In this document: positions 1-8,706 of the stretch, one piece after another
Layout: the number at the start of each line of letters is the position of its first letter
How positions within the stretch are numbered: the first letter of the stretch is position 1
Origin: Hoeflea_A sp965249925
Lineage (GTDB): Bacteria > Pseudomonadota > Alphaproteobacteria > Rhizobiales > Rhizobiaceae
NCBI GenBank assembly: GCA_965249925.1
Contig: OZ252260.1
Location: 5,580,001-5,644,000 of the forward strand
Reading direction: 5' to 3'
Length of the DNA stretch: 64,000 nt
The notes under the pieces: model-generated
Seen by the model: only the letters and a program-made list of their open reading frames with translations
The model's database searches: none
What the model was told of the DNA's origin: nothing
Program-made: the position numbers and the translations under genes

Positions 1-1131
1 CATCCGGCGGAGGCATTGCCGCAATTGGGATCCGGTCTGGCGGCGGCTATTGCGGGCATCAGTGCAAATCGTGCGGAGAAGAAACGCAACCAGTCGTTGG
101 CTGAGGCACTCGCAAACGTCCGCAAGCCGGATGCATACAGTGATGCGTCATGGCAGAGCCTTTCTGGCCTATATCCGGATACGGCAATGCTGCTCGCTCT
201 GCAGGAAGAATCGAACCGATACCGGGCGCAGCAGGAAGTGCGGGCAGCGGCCGTCAAGCGTCAGCAGGAAATAGAGGACTATCGCACCAAGAAGGGAATT
301 GATCAGGAATTCGTCAAGCCGGACCCGCGAACGAAGTCAACGGCCGCGGACGGCTATCTGTATTGGGATGACACCGGCGAGCGAGTTTTCCCGGGTGTTG
401 AGAAGGCGCCTGACCTGCCGTCGGATGTTCGTGAATACAATCATTTGATGGAAAGCGGGCTACTGCCGGAAGGGACGACATATGAAAAATTCAAGGGAAT
501 GGGTCGCCCACAGACCAACATCAACATGAACACCGGTGACGGTGTCGGGAACGTCGTCTCCAAAAAGCTCGCGGAGAACACCGGTAAATTGTGGAGCGAG
601 TATCAGAAAGCTGGCTCGGAAGCGTCGAGCATGGTTCAGGATCTCGACATTCTCGACGAGCTTATCAAGGTCGCGCCACAAGGTCCGCTTGTCGGCCGCA
701 TGGCGGAGATGTTTCCTGGCATTTCGGACGCAGGTGCAGCGTTTGACAGTGTCGTCAAACGGGCCGCGCCCAAGCTTAGGGTAGAAGGCTCCGGTTCGCA
801 GTCGGATCGCGAATTCGACGGCTTCTTGCGTTCGTTCCCAGCGCTCCGGAACCGGCCGGAGGCCAACGCACTCATTGCGCAGACGCTCCGCGCAAAGGCG
901 GACATCAACATTCAGCGCGCTCAAATTGTAAGCGAGCTTCAACGTGGAGAGCGAGACTACAACAGCGCGCAGGAGGCCATTACCGCGCTCGACCGCCAGT
1001 CCATCATGACACCACAATTGCAGGAGCTTATCGACGCAGTGTCACCTCAAAGGGGTGAGGACACCGGAACGTCGTCAGAGAGCAAGCTCATGCCTGAAGT
1101 CAGCGAACGCATGAAGAAGTACGGCTTCTGA
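1..1131 (+). CDS. Putative phage virion/ejection protein, 5' truncated
   Basis: The frame is open from the first base of the window, so the start lies to the left; 376 residues are visible. There is no catalytic motif. A charged, probably coiled-coil stretch (about residues 60-95) is followed by a long Gln/Ala-rich helical part that includes GPLVGRMAEMFPG. Near the visible N-terminus sits NQSLAEALANVR, a short motif that recurs in other late proteins of this phage. The stop codon is separated from the next start by one base, so the two genes are probably translationally coupled. Size, helical content and position before the next gly-rich protein suggest an internal virion or DNA-ejection protein, but this is inference. 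Confidence 0.6.
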   Translation, partial: HPAEALPQLGSGLAAAIAGISANRAEKKRNQSLAEALANVRKPDAYSDASWQSLSGLYPDTAMLLALQEESNRYRAQQEVRAAAVKRQQEIEDYRTKKGIDQEFVKPDPRTKSTAADGYLYWDDTGERVFPGVEKAPDLPSDVREYNHLMESGLLPEGTTYEKFKGMGRPQTNINMNTGDGVGNVVSKKLAENTGKLWSEYQKAGSEASSMVQDLDILDELIKVAPQGPLVGRMAEMFPGISDAGAAFDSVVKRAAPKLRVEGSGSQSDREFDGFLRSFPALRNRPEANALIAQTLRAKADINIQRAQIVSELQRGERDYNSAQEAITALDRQSIMTPQLQELIDAVSPQRGEDTGTSSESKLMPEVSERMKKYGF

Positions 1132-1132
1132 C

Positions 1133-3142
1133 ATGGATGATCTTGAACGTCTGCAACGTGCGTTTATTGCCGCCGATGATGCGGGCAATGATGAAGACGC
1201 TCGCATGTTCGCCGAAGAGATCAGGCGGCTTGAAGCATCGTCTCAACCGGAAATGAGTGGCGATGGCTGGTCAGCGGCCAAAGAGGCGGACCAACGGGAA
1301 GCATGGCAGGGCACTGGGCCGGTCAGGGACTTCCTGAACAGTGGTCCGTCTGGTCTGCCTTTTGCCGATGAAATCGGCGCCGGAATGACAGCCGTTCCAC
1401 GCGCGGCCAGCGACTGGATGCGCGGTGAGGGGTTTGATGTGGGGCGCGCATATGATCGTACCTTGGAGACGGAGCGAGAGTTGCGCCGCAGACGGCATGA
1501 GCGCTCTCCGGTAGCCTCTACCGCTGCAGAAGTCGTGAGTGGCCTCGGCACGGGTGCGGCAGCAGCAAAGGGCGGGCTCACCTTTCTGAACGGCGCACAG
1601 GCGACCGGCAAGAGCCTTATGGGGCGCGGTATGGCTGAAGGCAGCGCCTGGGGAGCTCTTTACGGCGCAGGCGAGGGTGAAGGCCTTTGGGACAGGTTGA
1701 AGGGACTCGGCGTTGGCACGACCTTCGGTGGTCTTCTCGGTTTTGGTGGTGGCGCCATCGCAGCTAGGGGCTTGCCGAAACAAGCACCAAATGTTGGGGC
1801 TGATAACGCACTGGCGAAGGCCATCGCGCGACAGGGTATCACTACCGATCAGGCGAAAGCACAACTTAGTCAGATGGGCGATGCCGGGATGCCGCTCGAT
1901 CTTGGCCCGGCGTTTCGTGAGCAAGCCGAGGGACTGGCATCGATACCGGGCCGAGCGCAGGTGATTGTCCGGAACGCTCTCGATAACAGGGCGGCCGGTG
2001 CGGGCCAACGGATAACGCAGGCGGCGGACAAGGCACTTGGTCAGCCGGTCAATACCATCGCTATGGCAGACGATATCATTGCCAAGCGGTCGGCGGCCGC
2101 AGCGCCATGGTATGAGGCGGCTTACTTGAAACCGGTGCCATTCACTCGCGAGCTAGAGGATCTTTTAAAGCGCCCATCCATGACTCGGGCACTAGGTAGT
2201 GCACAGCGTCTGGCGGCAGACGAGGGCATACCCTCGCAGCAATGGTTCGCCAACGTTGCGGAAGACGGGACCGTTGCCATCCGGAACGTTCCGGACGTTC
2301 GTCAACTGGATCTGACCAAGCGAGCATTGGACGATATGATATCCGCTGCCAAGCGAAATGATCTGAACAATGAGGCCCGCATTTTGGTGGGCATCAAAGA
2401 AAAACTCCTTGGTATCGTTGACGAGGCAGTTCCGGAATACGCCCAAGCGCGAAACGTATTTGCCGGCCCAAGCGCGACGCTGGACGCGATGGAAACCGGT
2501 AAGGGTATCTTTAAGAATACTCTCACGCCGAACGAGCTTCGCAAGCTGATGGCCGATATGGGCGAAGGCGAGCTAGAGGCATTCCAGCAGGGCGCGCGCG
2601 CGGCGGTTGCTGATATTATGGGCACCGCCAGAAATGATGCGAACGCGGCACTGGCCACCTTCGAACGGGGTTACTCGCAAGAGAAACTAGCGATGCTGGT
2701 TGGCAAGGATAAGGCCGATCAGATGCTGAACAGCCTGGGATTTGAAAGGATCTTCCGGGACAACCGCAACTTCATCACAGGTAACTCGCGTACGGCACCA
2801 CGCCAGCAGGTCATGAAAGAGCTTGGCGCTAACATTGATGAGCCGGCGAGCATCAGCAGAATCAATCCGATCAGATGGCCAGACCTTGCGTTCGACGCCG
2901 GCAAGAACGTTATGCGTAGGATGAACAAGCCGCGAATTGATGCTCGGAATGAGGCGCTTGCGAAGGCTCTTGTAAGCAAGGGCGGAGAATTCGTTTCGGC
3001 GCAACCGCTGGCGCAGGGTCGTGGTGCTATCGTCGGCACTATTGGGCGGTCCAGCGGCCAGGTGGACGCAGAAAAGGCAAATGAGCAACGCAGGAAGTTG
3101 GTTGAAGCACTTATCGCCCGAGGCGCTGCCGTTCCTCGGTAG
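1133..3142 (+). CDS. Large putative phage internal virion/DNA-ejection protein
   Basis: This 669-residue protein has an acidic helical start (MDDLERLQRAFIAADDAGND). A Gly/Ala-rich hydrophobic segment (about residues 130-215, with several GxxxG-like steps) could insert in a membrane, and a long helical remainder follows. It ends in RRKLVEALIARGAAVPR, the same short motif seen in four other late proteins of this prophage. No enzyme motif is visible. A big, helix-rich protein with a membrane-compatible gly-rich zone, next to another structural candidate, fits podovirus-type ejection proteins. The family could not be confirmed from sequence alone. The ATG directly follows the upstream TGA. Confidence 0.6.
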   Translation: MDDLERLQRAFIAADDAGNDEDARMFAEEIRRLEASSQPEMSGDGWSAAKEADQREAWQGTGPVRDFLNSGPSGLPFADEIGAGMTAVPRAASDWMRGEGFDVGRAYDRTLETERELRRRRHERSPVASTAAEVVSGLGTGAAAAKGGLTFLNGAQATGKSLMGRGMAEGSAWGALYGAGEGEGLWDRLKGLGVGTTFGGLLGFGGGAIAARGLPKQAPNVGADNALAKAIARQGITTDQAKAQLSQMGDAGMPLDLGPAFREQAEGLASIPGRAQVIVRNALDNRAAGAGQRITQAADKALGQPVNTIAMADDIIAKRSAAAAPWYEAAYLKPVPFTRELEDLLKRPSMTRALGSAQRLAADEGIPSQQWFANVAEDGTVAIRNVPDVRQLDLTKRALDDMISAAKRNDLNNEARILVGIKEKLLGIVDEAVPEYAQARNVFAGPSATLDAMETGKGIFKNTLTPNELRKLMADMGEGELEAFQQGARAAVADIMGTARNDANAALATFERGYSQEKLAMLVGKDKADQMLNSLGFERIFRDNRNFITGNSRTAPRQQVMKELGANIDEPASISRINPIRWPDLAFDAGKNVMRRMNKPRIDARNEALAKALVSKGGEFVSAQPLAQGRGAIVGTIGRSSGQVDAEKANEQRRKLVEALIARGAAVPR

Positions 3143-3302
3143 TGCAGAAGTCCCATTCGATGCACACGTACTCGCTGACAGGGTCCATGATGAAAGCCCC
3201 GACAAGAAGCGCCAAGACGATCAGGACGATCGACTGCACCAGAAACGGCCTTGCATTCGGCCCCCAGAAGCCACGGCGGGTGTTTTGTTCATCGTCGGTC
3301 AT
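3111..3302 (-). CDS. Small single-span membrane protein
   Basis: This gene encodes 63 residues. A polar N-terminus (MTDDEQNTRRGFWGPN) precedes one clear transmembrane helix (SIVLIVLALLVGAFIM, about residues 24-40) and a short Cys-containing tail. It is read against the late genes and overlaps the last 32 bases of the ejection-protein gene. The protein-like composition and start suggest a real cargo gene. Its function is unknown. Confidence 0.45.
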   Translation of the reverse strand: MTDDEQNTRRGFWGPNARPFLVQSIVLIVLALLVGAFIMDPVSEYVCIEWDFCTTEERQRLGR

Positions 3303-3341
3303 TGGCTAGGGGAATGTAAGTGTCTCAACAAAGGGTAGCAA

Positions 3342-3539
3342 CTATTGAATGCGTTGCTCATGGAATCCACGGCTTTCGCACGCCCATTCTTGGATGACTT
3401 TGTTTGACTGTAGCTGGGTATTGTACATCCGAAGCGTGCGCTCACCGCAGCTTTTGCAGATATCGGGCGGCCACTTCCTGCCAAGCATCTGGGTGAATTC
3501 CTGATCCGGTGGTGCCAGCCGACGTCGGTGCCACACCAA
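3342..3539 (-). CDS. Small zinc-ribbon-like protein
   Basis: This small protein has up to 65 residues with a TTG start, or one fewer with the adjacent GTG. It carries a CxxCG knuckle (DICKSCGERT) and, about 26 residues later, WACESRGFHEQ. The second half looks like the CxxCG...EQRIQ end of many small zinc ribbons, but its last expected Cys is Arg. Metal binding may therefore be lost or incomplete. It lies in the minus-strand cargo zone beside other small genes. Confidence 0.45.
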   Translation of the reverse strand: MVWHRRRLAPPDQEFTQMLGRKWPPDICKSCGERTLRMYNTQLQSNKVIQEWACESRGFHEQRIQ

Positions 3540-3592
3540 TTCTCGAACACTGCCGCATCACTTGGTTCTCTGTTAGGCCACCTCAATCAGCC

Positions 3593-3799
3593 TTAAGGCA
3601 ACCCAGTTTCTCCAGGCGCGCGCAGGAGCCGGCGGATCGCTTCCGCGCGTATCGGATCGTCTGGTGGATCGACAACGAAGCATCGAGCGCATCTAGGTAT
3701 TTTTTTAAACAACGGACAACGTCCTCGTGCGCTATCGAGACTAACTTCGATCACAAGATTCCCTATATCGGTCTGATATTGTTTGAAGAGATCGATCAA
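3593..3799 (-). CDS. Possible small hypothetical protein
   Basis: This frame gives 68 residues from a TTG start, with a plausible ending (DPPDDPIRAEAIRRLLRAP). There is no good ribosome binding site and no recognised domain. It shares its upstream end with the promoter region of the divergent TPR gene. I list it as possible only. Confidence 0.25.
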   Translation of the reverse strand: MIDLFKQYQTDIGNLVIEVSLDSARGRCPLFKKIPRCARCFVVDPPDDPIRAEAIRRLLRAPGETGLP

Positions 3800-3808
3800 T
3801 ATGATAAT
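3779..3808 (+). promoter_or_regulatory. Candidate promoter of the TPR cargo gene
   Basis: TTGTTT at 3779-3784 and GATAAT at 3803-3808 are spaced 18 bases apart, in an AT-rich stretch about 35 bases before the TPR gene start. This resembles a sigma70 promoter. It would let the cargo gene be expressed in the lysogen independently of the late genes. The assignment rests on motif similarity only. Confidence 0.3.
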
Positions 3809-3844
3809 ATGGTATTTTAGGGCGATATCTCAGAGTATAGTAAT

Positions 3845-5668
3845 ATGTTAAAATCCGACTTATCGAATTCTGGATACGGATCCTTTAATTATAAATACGA
3901 TATCAAATATGACGTAAACATCAAAATCGATGAGGATGGCCAGAATACAGAAGATAGACTCGCCAAAAAAATGGAGTCGACAAGCTTTCTGAGAAATTTT
4001 GGTTTAGCTGTTGAATTTGTGAAAAACATATCAGCTCAATACGTTGTCACGAAACTTGGTTTCGTTGCGTTAATCTCGTTGATGATGTTTTTGATGGCAT
4101 TCAGTTACAGTAGGGAGCATTCTGATTCAATTGTATTGGAAGCAATTGGAGTGCCGCAAAAACTGAGTGAACGCGGCATTACCGCCGCCGTCGTAGAGGA
4201 TATGGTTCGACAAAATCTACACAAGGTTGCTAGACAGACGCTTCGAATAAAAGATTTTCGTGACGTCGCAAGCCTGCAGCGGATCCCAGAAGTAGATGTG
4301 CCGATTGTCGGTGTTAGCGCGCAGACTCTTTTTGACACAATGTTTTTCTTCATGCCTCCGACAGGGACACGGGTGAGAGGCTGGATCACTTGTGCTGATG
4401 AAATATGCGACCCCGCGCGGCTCAGGTTGACTTTGGTAGTTGTAAATCATGAAACATATAACAAGGATAGTGTGAGTGATAAAGGTATCCGTAGTTCTGT
4501 CCAGTTCGAGATTCCCGCAGGCGGATCTGATAGTTCCGCGCAGCTTAAAGAACTGGTCGATCACGCCACCATGGCCATTTACCAGCATGCAGACCCGTTC
4601 GCTTATGCAGCTATAAACAACAAAAAAGGTCAGACAGATCAAGCTGCTTGGGAAGAAGCGTTTCGTGTTGCTCACAATATAGCTACAAGTGATCATCCCG
4701 ACTCAAAGTATGCATATAATCTTCTCGGGGTTATGATGTATGATAGGAAATATTATGATCATGCTAAGTATTATTTTAACAAAGCAATTGAAATAGATAA
4801 ATCATTCGCTGTTGCCTATCATAATAAGGGAAATGTATTTAATAAAGAGCGCAAATATGAGGCTGCGTTCACTTCGTACAGCGAAGCATATGATGCTGAA
4901 TCCTCAGATTACTTGCGGCCCTTCACTATTGCCTTTATGGCGGATATGACGCAAAAAACGAAAGATAGTAGGTTTGTATTTGAAGAGCTAAAAGAACGGG
5001 ATTTCCTGGAAAAAGGTGAGAATAAGAACTCGCTTGAAATTTCGGATTTTTTTGAAGAAAATTCTATTGCTTTGTATATGAAATCAATCGATTTTGCTGA
5101 AAATAATAAACAAATTGGTTTCACAAATTCATCTACAGGCTCCGCCATTAGCTATGCGTCAAGGGAACTGGCTTCGATGTTGGCCAACCAGGGAAAAATG
5201 GAAGAGGCCTTTTTGTACTACGCCAAAGCGGCTGCAAATACCCCTACTCATGCATCGACCCATTATAGATGGGGATCGCTTCTTCTGAGAGAGGGAAGGT
5301 TAAAAGAAGCGGAGTTTGTATTAGAGCGTGCAAAGGAACTTTATTCAAAAACAAAATACCATAAGACCAAAAAAAGAGTAAGATCAAAATTAGCTATATT
5401 GTATTTTAAAAATGGAAATTTGGAAAAAGCGATTGATGAGATATTTTATGTGGAATATTCGGAAAAACCGGAATATAAGCAAAAAAATACACTAAAAGAG
5501 CAGCTTACAGAAATCTCGTTATCAAATGGTGATAATGAGTGTGCTATGAGAATAATCAAAGAGATATTGATTCGGAGTAAAATAATGCGAGATCAGAGTA
5601 GCGGCTTATTACCTCTCTGTGAAAAATATCGAGCAATCTTACACGAGACAGATGGGCTTTCTCTTTAA
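3845..5668 (+). CDS. Membrane-anchored TPR protein, AT-rich phage cargo gene
   Basis: This protein of 607 residues has a cytoplasmic-looking N-terminus (about 1-68), one transmembrane helix (FVALISLMMFLMAF, about 72-87) and a middle domain starting IGVPQKLSERGIT. Several TPR-like repeats follow from about residue 280 to 550 (for example YAYNLLGVMMYDRKYYDHAKYYF and the next repeat). Its base composition is far more AT-rich than the phage late genes or the chromosome, and it has its own candidate promoter. It therefore looks like a recently acquired moron inserted between virion genes. TPR arrays mediate protein contacts. Lysogenic conversion or anti-phage function is possible but not shown by the sequence. 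Confidence 0.75.
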   Translation: MLKSDLSNSGYGSFNYKYDIKYDVNIKIDEDGQNTEDRLAKKMESTSFLRNFGLAVEFVKNISAQYVVTKLGFVALISLMMFLMAFSYSREHSDSIVLEAIGVPQKLSERGITAAVVEDMVRQNLHKVARQTLRIKDFRDVASLQRIPEVDVPIVGVSAQTLFDTMFFFMPPTGTRVRGWITCADEICDPARLRLTLVVVNHETYNKDSVSDKGIRSSVQFEIPAGGSDSSAQLKELVDHATMAIYQHADPFAYAAINNKKGQTDQAAWEEAFRVAHNIATSDHPDSKYAYNLLGVMMYDRKYYDHAKYYFNKAIEIDKSFAVAYHNKGNVFNKERKYEAAFTSYSEAYDAESSDYLRPFTIAFMADMTQKTKDSRFVFEELKERDFLEKGENKNSLEISDFFEENSIALYMKSIDFAENNKQIGFTNSSTGSAISYASRELASMLANQGKMEEAFLYYAKAAANTPTHASTHYRWGSLLLREGRLKEAEFVLERAKELYSKTKYHKTKKRVRSKLAILYFKNGNLEKAIDEIFYVEYSEKPEYKQKNTLKEQLTEISLSNGDNECAMRIIKEILIRSKIMRDQSSGLLPLCEKYRAILHETDGLSL

Positions 5669-5849
5669 AAGATAGCTATTTGCCGATTATTCGGTGGCTC
5701 GGGAGTGGTGGCAGCGCTCCCGCAAAACAACAGACTTGGCCGCTCGTAATCGTAGCCGTGGCATCAAGTGCGTTCACGTGTTCCGCGAGAAACGCTGCCT
5801 TTCGGCCGGCGTTACCTCTCGATCGCGGTGCTCGATGATGTCGGGGTGG

Positions 5850-6149
5850 TCATTCGCCATGCTCTTTCAGAAAGGTTCGGAACCATGGGCGTTCTTTCAC
5901 GAGTTCGAGCGTTTTTGACGGGCTCGCTTCGATCAGAATTGCACGAAGGTGATCAATGTCTGCCTCGCTGCAGGGTAGTTCAAGTATGGTCCCATTCGAA
6001 AGGTGAAGAAGAAGAGTGGCTTTATCTCCGTCTCCGACCAGCTTCTGGAGCGCTGGAAAGGTCGCCTGAAAGCCTTCGAAGTCCTGTAGGCGATATCGCC
6101 TGCCAACTTGCAGCGGTGGGAGATTTAGAGGTTCGTTTCGATTGGGCAT
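5850..6149 (-). CDS. Hypothetical protein
   Basis: This gene encodes 99 residues starting MPNRNEPLNLPPLQVG. The ATG at 6149 is preferred over an upstream in-frame ATG because GGAGG lies seven bases before it. The protein is acidic, with a compact alpha/beta look (LLLHLSNGTILELPC) and no transmembrane segment. No family is recognised. It sits downstream of and antiparallel to the TPR gene, in the cargo zone. Confidence 0.5.
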   Translation of the reverse strand: MPNRNEPLNLPPLQVGRRYRLQDFEGFQATFPALQKLVGDGDKATLLLHLSNGTILELPCSEADIDHLRAILIEASPSKTLELVKERPWFRTFLKEHGE

Positions 6150-6254
6150 GGCATCGCCTCCGTTGACGGAGACGAGATCTACGCACGGCCGAAAACGGTG
6201 AGTCAATCAGGCTTCAGGTAGCCAAGATCTTCCAACCGCTAGCGCGAAATCGTT

Positions 6255-6581
6255 TTAGTAGCAGGTAGTCCGGATTGTATTCCCGTAGGTGCTAACCCGA
6301 GACGTGCAACGTGTCGGCTGGCTGGCGGCTATATTCGCACTTGCCTGCTGAAGTGAAGCGCCTGCTCGCTGGAACCGTTCGGCGACTTCCTGGTCGTTTT
6401 GGAGGGCAGCCAGATGGATACACTGCGCGAACGCGTCAGTGCCGCGTCGGTATCCGAAAGACTCGCAATTGGTGCCGGCCTTATCGAGAAATGCCTGCCT
6501 CTGAACCGGGCTCATCTGGTCATAGGTTGTGCAGCCAGACAGAGCCAGCGTCGCGACTAGCAACGTAACCCTTGTTTTCAT
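6255..6581 (-). CDS. Small lipoprotein
   Basis: This gene encodes 108 residues. The signal peptide MKTRVTLLVATLALSGC ends in a clear lipobox (LSGC), so the mature protein begins at a lipidated Cys17. The mature part is Gln/Ala-rich with further cysteines (GTNCES, AQCIH, RCTS, TTCY) that could form disulphides in the periplasm. The start at 6581 gives a normal signal peptide; a start six codons upstream would lengthen it needlessly. It is probably another cargo gene of the prophage. Function unknown. Confidence 0.6.
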   Translation of the reverse strand: MKTRVTLLVATLALSGCTTYDQMSPVQRQAFLDKAGTNCESFGYRRGTDAFAQCIHLAALQNDQEVAERFQRAGASLQQASANIAASQPTRCTSRVSTYGNTIRTTCY

Positions 6582-6710
6582 CGAGAGTACCCACTTCAAC
6601 TGGGGGTAAGCCTAATCTGCTGAGTGTGAAGTTGTCTAGGTAGCCTTAATACCAGAGGAGTAGAATTCAGGATCTTGGCTGCAACAGGTGGAGTTCGATA
6701 CCCGGCACAA

Positions 6711-6730
6711 TCCAAGGTAGGATCCTTGGA
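6711..6730. promoter_or_regulatory. Short inverted repeat before a small membrane-protein pair
   Basis: TCCAAGG and CCTTGGA face each other across six bases, about 75 bases before the GTG at 6805. It could be an operator or a small hairpin. No U-run follows, so it is unlikely to be a terminator. Confidence 0.25.
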
Positions 6731-6804
6731 GCGCTTCACATCCATTGTCATCCGATTTAATAGTGATGCGTTGATCAGTCGGCTTGGGTGTGGAGAGAGA
6801 GGCC

Positions 6805-7035
6805 GTGAGTATCGTTCAAAATGAGCAAACCAAATTGTTGGCTTCGGCATGGGACCGCGTATCGACGTCCTTCATTGTAATAGGGTTCATTACACCACTC
6901 GCGGCTCAGTTTTTTGATTTCGGTGGCAGCCGGGACAATTTTGAGACGTGGTCGATCCTTGGTGGGATGGTTTGGATTTCCTCAGGAATTTTCCTACATT
7001 ATGTCGCGAGATCATGCCTTAGGTCGCTCAAATGA
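6805..7035 (+). CDS. Small two-helix membrane protein
   Basis: This gene encodes 76 residues with two predicted membrane spans (SFIVIGFITPLAAQFF and WSILGGMVWISSGIFL). The GTG at 6805 is chosen because GGAGAGAG lies just upstream; a TTG seven codons earlier has no such site. Its last codons overlap the next ATG (ATGA), so the two genes are probably co-translated. Unknown function. Confidence 0.5.
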   Translation: MSIVQNEQTKLLASAWDRVSTSFIVIGFITPLAAQFFDFGGSRDNFETWSILGGMVWISSGIFLHYVARSCLRSLK

Positions 7036-7574
7036 GCATAACTGCAACTGAAATTTTCCTGCTGTCAGCACCCGTTGTGATGTGCGGTGTAGCATATCTG
7101 AGTGTCTGGCTAAATCGTCAGAGGGCTAACAATGAGAATAAAGATAGCGCGAAAACCGACGAGCAAACGTCAACGAACGTTTCTGAAGCGAACGAAACGG
7201 TAAAATCACCATTTGTAGTACGCTTATCCGGTTTAGATCCAGCCATAGAGGAAGAGTACCGGCCTGTATTGACTTATCGGTCCCTATGGGAACAACAACG
7301 ATATTCAGATTTCGGTCCACATGATATTACGTGGCCGCTGCTTCTATCTCTGGATGCTAGTGAAATGAAGCAAGCAGATCGGGATGCAATCAACAAAAGA
7401 TTGTCAAGCACCATACAGAGTTTGCGGAGGCTAAAGCAGATGGATGAGAGGCGACAGTCCGATATCTTGGATCTGTTTTCTCAAGGGATGAGTACCCAGG
7501 AGATCGGGTTCCGGTTGAAGATACCCCAAATCCTTGTGAAGACAATAATTGCGAAGGTTGCATATCGAGCCTGA
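7032..7574 (+). CDS. Membrane-anchored protein with a helix-turn-helix-like tail
   Basis: This gene encodes 180 residues. One N-terminal membrane helix (about 5-27) is followed by a charged linker rich in Asn, Glu and Thr, a middle domain, and a C-terminal segment (ILDLFSQGMSTQEIGFRLKI) that resembles the HTH of LuxR or sigma-factor-type regulators. It overlaps the preceding small membrane-protein gene by four bases. A membrane-tethered regulator or sensor pair is plausible, but neither protein belongs to a family I can name. The region is more AT-rich than the late genes. It ends about 125 bases before a strong terminator. Confidence 0.5.
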   Translation: MSITATEIFLLSAPVVMCGVAYLSVWLNRQRANNENKDSAKTDEQTSTNVSEANETVKSPFVVRLSGLDPAIEEEYRPVLTYRSLWEQQRYSDFGPHDITWPLLLSLDASEMKQADRDAINKRLSSTIQSLRRLKQMDERRQSDILDLFSQGMSTQEIGFRLKIPQILVKTIIAKVAYRA

Positions 7575-7699
7575 CGGTTCCACGACCAGCTTGATTGGGG
7601 GGGCGAGTTTAGTTGAGCATGCAAGGTGTTCTGATATTTGACTAGCCAGCGTCAGCGCTGATGGATCAGTAGAACACAGCGCCTTCATCATAGTGTACG

Positions 7700-7723
7700 G
7701 GCCCGCTTCGGTGGGCCTTTTTT
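7700..7723 (+). terminator. Rho-independent terminator
   Basis: GGCCCGC and GTGGGCC form a seven-base-pair stem (one G-U) closed by a TTCG tetraloop, followed directly by six T. It separates the cargo genes from the next late-gene block. Confidence 0.8.
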
Positions 7724-7795
7724 ATGCAGCCCTATAAAGCGGCATACCAAAACGGTATAACACGTTGTCCTGACCATCATTGGAAAGGACGTTCA

Positions 7796-8017
7796 ATGCC
7801 GGACCCGTTCCGCCGCGAGAACGAAGCGTACATTAAGCGCGTCGTCAAAGAATACCGTCTTGAAACACAGTTCGCACTGCTAGCCGCTGAAGCCGCAGGC
7901 CACACCGACATATCGAAATTCAACGACGAAGAATGGGACTTCTTCGTTGAGCAGGTGGACCCGCTCATTGTGCGGGTGATGCTGCTTGAGCATGTCCAAC
8001 CAGAGGGAACCGCATGA
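7796..8017 (+). CDS. Small phage hypothetical protein
   Basis: This gene encodes 73 residues starting MPDPFRRENEAYIKRVV. The ATG at 7796 follows GGAAAGGA. The protein is acidic and helical, with no membrane segment. It is the first gene after the terminator and ends in a TGA that lies two bases before the next likely start, so it leads the late operon that continues through the tail genes. Function unknown. Confidence 0.6.
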   Translation: MPDPFRRENEAYIKRVVKEYRLETQFALLAAEAAGHTDISKFNDEEWDFFVEQVDPLIVRVMLLEHVQPEGTA

Positions 8018-8018
8018 A

Positions 8019-8702
8019 ATGACACCCGAGCAGCGATCCGCAGCCCAGCGGCATTATCGACTTCTCATTGAGGAAGGCATAAAGCCCGAAGAGGCCATGC
8101 GTCTGACCGGTGAGTGGGCAAACCAGCAGGGATGGGGAGGCGTACCGCAAGCCCCACAACCACCGACTGCACCGGGCAGCAATCCGACTCCCACGGCTCG
8201 ACCGCCAGCAGCGCCTGTCCCAACACCACGGCCAGCCGGCCCAATGGACCCGCAGCCTATGGCGCGCTCTGGTATTCCTACCCCGACGCCAAGCCCGCAA
8301 CAGGGCAATATCATGACGGCGTTTGCTGGGGGCGCGCCTTCCTTCCCCGCCACTGGCCCAGTTCCCAACCAGCGTCCGGGCATTATGTCAGGCTTCGCAC
8401 CTCCGGTTCCGAGCCAGCGGCCCTATCGGCCCGAACCGAGGGGCAACCCGTTCCCGTCCGTACCGGTAACGCCACCGGTTGTTGACCAGACGATGACCGC
8501 ATCCACAACGCCGAGCGTTCCTGCGCGCACACCGCAGCAAGCGGCAACCGCACCGCAAACAGAAGAAATGAGCCCGGTGCAACAGCGACGTGCAGACCTT
8601 CGTACATTCGAACGTGGCGAGAAACTGCGGCCCGGTGCACAGTTCGGCAACCAGCGACTGGCCGAAGCGCTAATGCGGCGCAAGATGATAGGCCAGCGAT
8701 AA
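8019..8702 (+). CDS. Proline-rich phage structural candidate
   Basis: This gene encodes 227 residues from the ATG at 8019. GAGGG stands upstream and the start is coupled to the previous stop; in-frame upstream TTG and ATG codons are alternatives. A short helical N-terminus (EQRSAAQRHYRLLIEEGI) is followed by about 120 residues dominated by Pro, Thr, Ala and Gln, probably disordered. The C-terminal end is GNQRLAEALMRRKMIGQR. That tail matches a motif shared by several late proteins here. The position before tail genes suggests a virion component or linker. Confidence 0.55.
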   Translation: MTPEQRSAAQRHYRLLIEEGIKPEEAMRLTGEWANQQGWGGVPQAPQPPTAPGSNPTPTARPPAAPVPTPRPAGPMDPQPMARSGIPTPTPSPQQGNIMTAFAGGAPSFPATGPVPNQRPGIMSGFAPPVPSQRPYRPEPRGNPFPSVPVTPPVVDQTMTASTTPSVPARTPQQAATAPQTEEMSPVQQRRADLRTFERGEKLRPGAQFGNQRLAEALMRRKMIGQR

Positions 8703-8706
8703 GCCC

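Noticed and set aside
6690..6712. GGAGTTCGATACCC as a tRNA T-arm or att fragment
   Set aside because: The stem does not pair, no acceptor or anticodon stem is found around it, and it does not match tRNA-Pro.
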